Of a stretch of 18,593 nucleotides of DNA, positions 13,150 to 18,593 are shown piece by piece (within the stretch, counting starts at the first letter, position 1; every line of letters starts with the position of its first letter). The stretch covers positions 1 to 18,593 of the forward strand of contig CAZSLA010000018.1 of NCBI GenBank assembly GCA_964607795.1. The letters run 5' to 3'. The stretch is from DYGT01 sp964607795 (GTDB lineage Bacteria; Patescibacteriota; Microgenomatia; UBA8517). A program made the translations under genes and the position numbers. The notes below the pieces were generated by a model. It was not told the DNA's origin. It saw nothing but the letters and a program-made list of their open reading frames with translations, and did no database searches.

Positions 13150-14871
13150 TTATTCCTGAGCTACGCGCAGGACCTCCTCAATAGTTGTGATACCCTCCAA
13201 AACCTTAAGATAACCATCCTGCTTCATACTAATCATACCCTCAGACTTAGCTTGCTTGTCAATCTCACTTGCCGGCGCACGCTGCAAAATGAGGTGCGAC
13301 ACCTGCTCGCTCACAGGCAAAACCTCATAAATTCCCACCCGGCCTTTGTAGCCGGAGTTGTTGTTTTCGGGAGTTGGCTTGCCATGATATAGCTGGCGCA
13401 CACCCTCTTTTGGCCACAAAGGCCCAAGCACCTTTTGCATGTCTTCCAGGACCTTCGGGTCAGGCTCATAGGGCTCTTTATTTTTTTCATCAATGCAGCG
13501 CAGGACCCGCTGGGCCGCGATTGCGGTCATGGAGCTTGCCAGCAAAAATGGCTCGGCGCCCATATCCAAAAGCCGCGGCAAGGCACCCGCCGCATCATTT
13601 GTGTGCAAAGTAGCAAAGACAAGATGCCCGGTGAGCGAGGCCTGAACCGCCAGATCGGCGGTTTCGCTGTCGCGAATCTCGCCGACCAAAATGATGTTTG
13701 GGTCCTGACGCAAAAAAGACCGGAGGCCTGAGGCAAAAGTCAGGCCCACGGCCGGGTTCACCTGCACCTGGTTGACGCCGGCAATTTTGTATTCGATCGG
13801 ATCTTCCAAAGTTATTATGTTTACTTTGGGGGTATTTAGTCTTTGGATAATAGAATACAAAGTGGTAGTTTTTCCCGAGCCTGTGGGGCCGCAGATAGTG
13901 ATAATTCCATGCGGCCGGAGGATCGAGTCTTCCAAATTTTTCAAAGCCCGACCCCGAAGCCCCAGATCGGGCAAGTCGGGCACGCCCCCAGACTTTTTCA
14001 AAAGCCGCATGACGATCTTCTCCCCCCAGGAAGTGGGGAGCACACTCACCCGCAGATCCACTTCCTGGTCCGGATTTTTAAAATTAAAGCGGCCATCCTG
14101 AGGCACCCTTTTCTCGTCAATTTTCATGCCAGAGAGAATCTTTACGCGCGACACCAGGGCCTCATGGAGCTCCCTAGGGATGGTTAGCTTTTCTTGTAAA
14201 AGGCCGTCAATACGGTAGCGAACGCGCGTCTGGCGCTCAAGGGGCTCAACGTGAATATCCGAGGCCCTGGCGCGGACGGCAAAATCCAAAATGTGGGTAA
14301 CAACCTCGCTTATTTTTTCCTGGCGGATAAGGCCCGTGGGCTGGGTGGCATCCAGGGTGCGGATTTTTTCCGTTTCGCTCGACACCTCTTTTAAGGCAGC
14401 GGAAACTTCCTGGGATAGGGTAGTAGAGTAGCGCTTGGCGATAAACTCATCGACTAGGCCAGGAAGGGCCGCGTGCGGCCGGACACGAAGGCCCGTCTTT
14501 TGCTCCACAAATTCTACAGCTGCCAAGTCAAAGGGCTCGGCCATAGCAAGGCTCAGCTCATTTCTTTCTGATTCTACCGCCAAAGGAAAAACGTGGAACT
14601 TGCGCGCCACTTCCTGGGGCAAGACCGACAAAGCCTCGGGGCTTACAGGAACCACGGACAAATCAATGTAGGGGATATTATAAAGCTCGGCCTTGGCCTT
14701 GACCAAAGCTTCTTCGGAAACAATATTTTGCTCTTTTAAAATCTGCTCCTGAGGTTTGCCGGATTGGATCTCGGCGAGCTTCACCTGATCGGCACGCTCC
14801 TGGGCAATAACACCATTTTTGACGAGAACATCGGCCAAATTATTACTTTGACCATTTAGCTGGGCAGACAT
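13150..14871 (-). CDS. pilB: Type IV pilus extension ATPase PilB
   Basis: The 573-residue product has an N-terminal MshEN-type domain (about residues 5-140) and the T2SS/T4P ATPase core. Visible motifs are A-R-A-S-D-I-H-V-E-P, Walker A G-P-T-G-S-G-K-T-T-T at about 328-337, Walker B I-I-L-V-G-E-I-R-D at about 393-401, and the His box H-L-V-F-A-T-L-H-T at about 416-424. The usual tetracysteine zinc motif after A-Q-R is degenerate: one Cys near 459 remains and the others are missing. A non-ATG start at 14889 is possible, but ATG 14871 fits the predicted promoter. It heads the pilus locus. Confidence 0.95.
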   Translation of the reverse strand: MSAQLNGQSNNLADVLVKNGVIAQERADQVKLAEIQSGKPQEQILKEQNIVSEEALVKAKAELYNIPYIDLSVVPVSPEALSVLPQEVARKFHVFPLAVESERNELSLAMAEPFDLAAVEFVEQKTGLRVRPHAALPGLVDEFIAKRYSTTLSQEVSAALKEVSSETEKIRTLDATQPTGLIRQEKISEVVTHILDFAVRARASDIHVEPLERQTRVRYRIDGLLQEKLTIPRELHEALVSRVKILSGMKIDEKRVPQDGRFNFKNPDQEVDLRVSVLPTSWGEKIVMRLLKKSGGVPDLPDLGLRGRALKNLEDSILRPHGIITICGPTGSGKTTTLYSIIQRLNTPKVNIITLEDPIEYKIAGVNQVQVNPAVGLTFASGLRSFLRQDPNIILVGEIRDSETADLAVQASLTGHLVFATLHTNDAAGALPRLLDMGAEPFLLASSMTAIAAQRVLRCIDEKNKEPYEPDPKVLEDMQKVLGPLWPKEGVRQLYHGKPTPENNNSGYKGRVGIYEVLPVSEQVSHLILQRAPASEIDKQAKSEGMISMKQDGYLKVLEGITTIEEVLRVAQE

Positions 14872-14877
14872 ATAATC

Positions 14878-14906
14878 ATTATGAAGCAAAACCAGTGACG
14901 ATTCAA
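14878..14906 (-). promoter_or_regulatory. Predicted promoter of pilB and the pilus locus
   Basis: On the minus strand TTGAAT (14906-14901), 17 bases, then CATAAT (14883-14878). The ATG at 14871 is 7 bases past the last base of the -10 box, exactly where transcription would start, so pilB may be leaderless. The -35 overlaps the TGA stop of the upstream metallopeptidase gene. Confidence 0.55.
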
Positions 14907-15853
14907 GGCACAGGTGATAGTAAGTTTATTCCCAGCAGTTGATTGTAAATAGCCGCATAAACAGTTGAGTAACAAGGATACTTGATTAAGTGGGTATTGA
15001 AAACGTACAAAGGGTTACTTTGGATATCAATCTCAGGGTGAATTTTTTGGATAGACCGCGCATATGCTTTTGCAAAATCTTGGTTTGGATTGGTGTAGAT
15101 TTCTTTTTCAAAAAAGCCTGTTGCATATGTTAATAGTTTTTCCGTAAGGACTACATTTTGAATATTTTCAGGCAACGTTTTTAGATATTTAAGCTCAACC
15201 CTGATTGCTTCTTTTTCATCCCGATAAGTATCAACTTCCTTGTCACCCTGGAGCGCGTGGCCAAGCTCATGGGCTATCGCTACGGCAGTCCCGTAAGTTG
15301 GATAAGACGGATCATATTCTATGACCGTTTTGCCATCTTTTTTGTTGAATTGAGCTGAAGCAGACCAATTTTTTGTCTTTCTAATAATTATTTTTGACAA
15401 ATCCTCTTTTTTGCAAAAACGATGCCTGATAAATGTGTCTAAAACGTCCTTAGGTGTGTCAACATCGCTTTTGATAAAAAACTGGTAATTCAAGTTATTA
15501 AAAATCGTATTGAACCAATAGGGTTCTTTGTAGTTTTCAGGCAAACCATTCAAAATTTTTTTAACGGTAACCAAACTTTTCTCTTCGAATCGTACTAACT
15601 CTTCCTTGGGAACTTTATCCCACAAGGCTATGTATTCCCAATAATTATTCTTAACAAGCTTATTTCTTAGAAGCACTAAGGACTTAAACCTTTTTTGCAG
15701 TGTATTGATATAATCTTCATTTTTTTCCAAAACTTCATTGGCAGCTTTCAGATTTTCCTGAGTATATAGTGCCACGAAAAGATTACGAACTTCTGCTTGA
15801 TTTAAGGGTAAATAAAAGCTTTTTATTGACTCTTTTATTTTATTTTCTATCAA
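14903..15853 (-). CDS. Compact M3-like zinc metallopeptidase (HELGH)
   Basis: The 316-residue product contains A-H-E-L-G-H-A at residues 194-200, the zinc site of gluzincin peptidases (H195, E196, H199). E215 or E220 in the following helix is a candidate third ligand. Near the C-terminus, F286-x-H288-L-x-x-Y292-x-x-Y295-x-x-x-Y299 resembles the His/Tyr substrate-binding segment of M3 oligopeptidases (thimet, OpdA, PepF). M3 enzymes are usually 550-700 residues, so this would be a half-size version lacking most of the N-terminal helical half. No signal peptide is seen, so a cytoplasmic peptide-degrading role is inferred. The start is TTG at 15853: there is a stop five codons upstream and no nearby in-frame ATG. 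It ends 31 bases before pilB and is AT-richer than the pilus genes. Confidence 0.65.
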   Translation of the reverse strand: MIENKIKESIKSFYLPLNQAEVRNLFVALYTQENLKAANEVLEKNEDYINTLQKRFKSLVLLRNKLVKNNYWEYIALWDKVPKEELVRFEEKSLVTVKKILNGLPENYKEPYWFNTIFNNLNYQFFIKSDVDTPKDVLDTFIRHRFCKKEDLSKIIIRKTKNWSASAQFNKKDGKTVIEYDPSYPTYGTAVAIAHELGHALQGDKEVDTYRDEKEAIRVELKYLKTLPENIQNVVLTEKLLTYATGFFEKEIYTNPNQDFAKAYARSIQKIHPEIDIQSNPLYVFNTHLIKYPCYSTVYAAIYNQLLGINLLSPVP

Positions 15854-15867
15854 CTTGAACCTACAGT

Positions 15868-15898
15868 TTTATGATCCTCAAAATTTGTAGTTTGTCAA
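15868..15898 (-). promoter_or_regulatory. Predicted promoter of the metallopeptidase gene
   Basis: On the minus strand TTGACA (15898-15893) is a perfect -35. A CATAAA-like -10 lies 19 bases on (15873-15868); alternative hexamers at 17 or 18 bases are weaker. The -35 shares five bases with the -35 of the divergent gene on the plus strand. Confidence 0.4.
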
Positions 15899-15920
15899 TA
15901 ATACAAAAATCTGGTATTAT
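15892..15920 (+). promoter_or_regulatory. Predicted promoter of the secreted orphan gene
   Basis: TTGTCA (15892-15897), exactly 17 bases, then TATTAT (15915-15920): one of the best promoter matches in the window. The ATG at 15935 is 15 bases past the last base of the -10 box, so the leader is about 8 bases. An AGGGG right after the -10 would lie largely upstream of the transcript and is not a convincing ribosome-binding site. Confidence 0.6.
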
Positions 15921-15934
15921 AGGGGTAATTAAAG

Positions 15935-17542
15935 ATGTCTTTAAAAGAAATTGCCGGAAAAGCCGGACTAATTGCTTTTGGGACAAGTGTTATTGTATCG
16001 TCCTCGGAAGATGCTTTGGCCTCAAAAGATAATAATCCAAACGAACCGGGTTCTTCAGAGACAAGCCATGTTTTGGATTTAGGAGTAGTTGAAGATTCTT
16101 TAGAAAAAGCTCGTGTCGTTATTCACAAAAGCCCTGATTTTTTTGAGCAGCAGCAGCAGGAAACCCAGCCAACCATTATTGGTGTTCCTTCTGTTGAGCT
16201 GACTGAAGAGGAAAAAATAAAATTCCAAGAAATTTTTGTCACTTCGGAGGCAGAATATGCCGGAATTATTCCAAATCTGGAATTTGATGAAAGTGGCAAG
16301 TTTTTAAATCTTCCTTTTGAGAAAGGTTCGCAGGCCGAAACATTGGTGCAGGATCTGGGTGATCTGGCCCTGGATATTACTAATTTTGGAGGTTTTCCTG
16401 AGCTTGTAATTGCGGTTAACCTGGAAAACAATTTGATTGCCACAGCTATTCGTACCACAAAAGAATTTACAATTGAGGGCAACACCTTCTCTCCCGGGAC
16501 CTTTTTCTTTAAAGATCAAGTCAAAAGTCACTACCTTGAATTTACTCCCAGGCCAGGAGGAGAAAATGACAGAATCCAACTTATTAGAGTTACTCCCGAA
16601 CTAAGAGCCCTTGTTTCCCAATATCAACTCGGTAAACAAAAAATAGCCATTGCCGGGACTGCTGAATGGATTCTCGGTCAGGTATCAGAAGACGGTACCG
16701 TAGTCAGCCTCATTTCCCAAGATCTAGCTGTCTTTTTTGTTGAGCCCGGTGAACTGGGTTCCCAAACTCCAGCCACCTTAATTCCCGGAATTACCCCTGA
16801 GCCAATCAAAACTAAAATTGTCCAGGACATATTAGTGGGGCACAATCCTGAGTTAGTTGCCTATCCTTACACAATCTCTTCCAATATTGAATTGGGGGAA
16901 GAAGAGGGCAAATTCACCAGTGTTTTAGAATTTGAAGACCTAAACCAAAACCACTGGACAATAGGAATTCACGAAAGTCTTTTGGGAAATATTAAAATAG
17001 AAAGTTTTGATAAAGATGCCTTCATGACTCACCTTGAAAGAATGGGGGTTGATATAAATCACGATATTGAAGTGTATTATATAAACATCCAAAAATACAG
17101 CGAAGAAGAATACCCCCAAAGAATCCTTCATGTATACGAGAGACATGGAAGCCCAATACTAATCGTTCTAGATGCGGAAGAAAAAGATGATAAAAAAATT
17201 TATAGAATTTTTCAGTCAAATTCTTATATATCAGGTCTTTCTGATGAAGCAAGCCGACAGCTTTCCACCGTCTTTACTTTTTATATTTTTCGGGTAATTT
17301 ACGCGGATTATACTGGAACAACCCCATCCTCAATTGACTTTAACAAAATATTAATTCCAGACGATTTTGATCAAGAAAAAAAATGGCAGCAGGGAGGTGA
17401 AATAGATCCATTGCAGGATATTATGGTAAGACGAGGCGAAATATTGCAAGATTCTCTTATATCAACAAATAAATGGCGCCGGGAAAGGGGTATGCCTGAA
17501 TTTGTACCCGTAGATTTTAGTAAAAACACTCATCCTTCTTAA
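15935..17542 (+). CDS. Secreted cysteine-free protein of unknown family
   Basis: I do not recognise this 535-residue protein. Residues 10-21 (A-G-L-I-A-F-G-T-S-V-I-V) are hydrophobic after two lysines, and A-L-A at 27-29 could be a signal peptidase site, so export is likely but the signal is weak. The body alternates beta-rich stretches (for example I-A-I-A-G-T-A-E-W-I-L-G-Q) with acidic segments, and a Gln run sits near residue 72. The region after about residue 340 has beta-strand-like stretches (H-W-T-I-G-I-H, I-E-V-Y-Y-I-N-I-Q, R-I-L-H-V-Y-E-R-H-G). I found no cysteine and no known catalytic motif. It is divergent from the metallopeptidase and 60 bases upstream of another exported protein. 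A surface or envelope role is inference. Confidence 0.85.
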   Translation: MSLKEIAGKAGLIAFGTSVIVSSSEDALASKDNNPNEPGSSETSHVLDLGVVEDSLEKARVVIHKSPDFFEQQQQETQPTIIGVPSVELTEEEKIKFQEIFVTSEAEYAGIIPNLEFDESGKFLNLPFEKGSQAETLVQDLGDLALDITNFGGFPELVIAVNLENNLIATAIRTTKEFTIEGNTFSPGTFFFKDQVKSHYLEFTPRPGGENDRIQLIRVTPELRALVSQYQLGKQKIAIAGTAEWILGQVSEDGTVVSLISQDLAVFFVEPGELGSQTPATLIPGITPEPIKTKIVQDILVGHNPELVAYPYTISSNIELGEEEGKFTSVLEFEDLNQNHWTIGIHESLLGNIKIESFDKDAFMTHLERMGVDINHDIEVYYINIQKYSEEEYPQRILHVYERHGSPILIVLDAEEKDDKKIYRIFQSNSYISGLSDEASRQLSTVFTFYIFRVIYADYTGTTPSSIDFNKILIPDDFDQEKKWQQGGEIDPLQDIMVRRGEILQDSLISTNKWRRERGMPEFVPVDFSKNTHPS

Positions 17543-17602
17543 ACAGACATTTACTTTATCAAGTCTTTTGTAATACACTGAATTAAATAATAATAAGGAA
17601 AA

Positions 17603-18593
17603 ATGAGGCGTTTATATGTTTTATTAATAATAGTGGGTGCCTTAGCTTCAATTATAACAGCTGGCGTGTTTGTGTTTAAGCCTTCTTTTCTCTTCGACGA
17701 TGTCAAAATCAAGTTCTCTTCAAAGGTTCCGGGCTATATGATCCGAAATCAGGTTGATGACAAAGCCTTTAATCAATTTTTTCAGAAATTAGGCATCACT
17801 CCATTGCACAAAAGGCCGTTTTTGGGGAAAAGACAAGAGAACGGTAGTAATTTGACTTTGGAAAAACTATCCCAGATTAACGTTATTTTTTATCCCGAAG
17901 AAGAATACAAAGCTCAGGGTGGGGAAATTCTGTTTTTTGGCACCAAAGAAAAGCCTTTTTACCGCTTAATGGTGGGTAAACTTGTTAATGAAACCACTCT
18001 TGAAATTCCTGTTTATGTCAAATCGGGTCTTGAAAAAGAACTCGGGGCTACAAAAGAGGAAATTCTTTCAGTTATTGGTCTTAGAGCAATCTTTTTAAAC
18101 CTCCAAGAACCACCCCTTGACCAAAACAAAATCTCAGAGCTCGGAGAAGAATTTAATCAAAAGATTAAGGACGATTTCTCTCCAATTTTTGAAATCAAAA
18201 GTGGTATTTCTCTTTTTGATGTCTTACTCCAGAAATTAAATTTAATTGCCGAAGTAAAAGCCCAAAGTTGTGGGGGGAGTATCAGGTGTGGTAACAATTA
18301 CGAAGTCGGTGTTTGTATAGGAGGAGAGCGAGACAGATCATTCTGCGATCCTGATTTGCCAAATCCCTGTCCAGGAGGCAGTTGTGCCACAGAAAGAACT
18401 TGTGTTCCTAATGACACTGGTGGAACTTGTGTCTGGTGGCCAGCAGGACGTGCTTGTGTCCCTCCTTGTGGAGCAGGTCCTTCCGATCCTGCTTATTGTG
18501 TTGTTTCAGGAAGTTGTAATATTGACTTTCCCACATCCCCCCCTGAACCCACCACTGATCCATCATACAGTTGTTCTGGTAGCTGTTTTGCAG
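17603..18593 (+). CDS. Membrane-anchored protein with cysteine-rich C-terminal region (partial)
   Basis: The frame opens at ATG 17603 and runs 330 codons to the window edge without a stop. An AAGGA Shine-Dalgarno sequence lies just upstream. Residues 4-26 (L-Y-V-L-L-I-I-V-G-A-L-A-S-I-I-T-A-G-V-F) form a membrane anchor or signal peptide. Residues 30-215 are a soluble domain I do not recognise. From residue 223 there are 14 cysteines in 106 residues (223, 229, 238, 248, 256, 261, 267, 276, 285, 289, 299, 305, 324, 328), spaced by Gly/Pro/Ser as in small disulfide-knotted extracellular modules. It is probably exposed outside the membrane. The C-terminus is missing. The 60-base gap before it (17543-17602) holds no clear terminator and only an ambiguous promoter. 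Confidence 0.82.
   Translation, partial: MRRLYVLLIIVGALASIITAGVFVFKPSFLFDDVKIKFSSKVPGYMIRNQVDDKAFNQFFQKLGITPLHKRPFLGKRQENGSNLTLEKLSQINVIFYPEEEYKAQGGEILFFGTKEKPFYRLMVGKLVNETTLEIPVYVKSGLEKELGATKEEILSVIGLRAIFLNLQEPPLDQNKISELGEEFNQKIKDDFSPIFEIKSGISLFDVLLQKLNLIAEVKAQSCGGSIRCGNNYEVGVCIGGERDRSFCDPDLPNPCPGGSCATERTCVPNDTGGTCVWWPAGRACVPPCGAGPSDPAYCVVSGSCNIDFPTSPPEPTTDPSYSCSGSCFA

Noticed and set aside
17543..17602. Terminator between the orphan and the Cys-rich gene
   Set aside because: ACTT-TATC-AAGT can form only a 4-base stem and no real U-tract follows, so it is too weak to call.
1..18593. CRISPR array, tRNA, rRNA, insertion sequence
   Set aside because: I saw no regularly spaced direct repeats, no tRNA-like cloverleaf, no rRNA segments and no transposase frame; the only tandem repeats are the protein-coding propeller blades and the short prepilin duplication.

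Overview
The window looks like a chromosome segment of an uncultivated bacterium of the Candidate Phyla Radiation (Patescibacteria). The reasons are a compact layout with overlapping or abutting genes, short ribosomal proteins, a type IV pilus (T4P) locus without the outer-membrane secretin genes pilP/pilQ, and large secreted repeat or cysteine-rich proteins of unknown role. TGA ends several genes (pilT, the PilX-like gene, the metallopeptidase), so the UGA-glycine code of Gracilibacteria/Absconditabacteria does not apply. The phylum is an inference from gene style and was not checked by any search.

Layout. (1) 1-1450, minus strand: a secreted protein with a six-repeat NHL-type beta-propeller, running off the left edge. 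(2) 1544-3233, plus strand: housekeeping genes rpmF (L32), nusB, rnc (RNase III), rpsP (S16) and khpA (KH RNA-binding protein), read from two predicted promoters. (3) 3234-14871, minus strand: a complete secretin-less T4P locus. In transcription order it is pilB, pilT, pilC, a major-type pilin with its own promoter, a strong hairpin, pilD, a pilin-like protein without a cleavage site, five prepilins, a PilX/GspK-like pseudopilin, pilM, pilN and pilO. Its last stop codon directly abuts the stop codon of khpA. (4) 14903-18593: a visibly AT-richer accessory segment with a compact M3-like metallopeptidase (minus), divergent from a secreted cysteine-free protein of unknown family (plus), then a membrane-anchored protein with a cysteine-rich C-terminal region that runs off the right edge.

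How it works together. PilB and PilT are the extension and retraction ATPases acting on the platform PilC. PilM-PilN-PilO is the cytoplasmic and membrane alignment complex. PilD cleaves the prepilins, the 10298-10810 pilin probably forms the fibre, and the minor pilins probably prime or cap it. Without PilP/PilQ the fibre would cross a single membrane plus wall.

The least explained points are: doubled or pseudo-doubled prepilin leaders at two pilins; a pilin-like protein with no peptidase site; predicted promoters placed so close to start codons that several genes may be leaderless; the half-size M3-like peptidase sharing a -35 element with a divergent secreted orphan; and non-canonical L32 and RNase III sequences.
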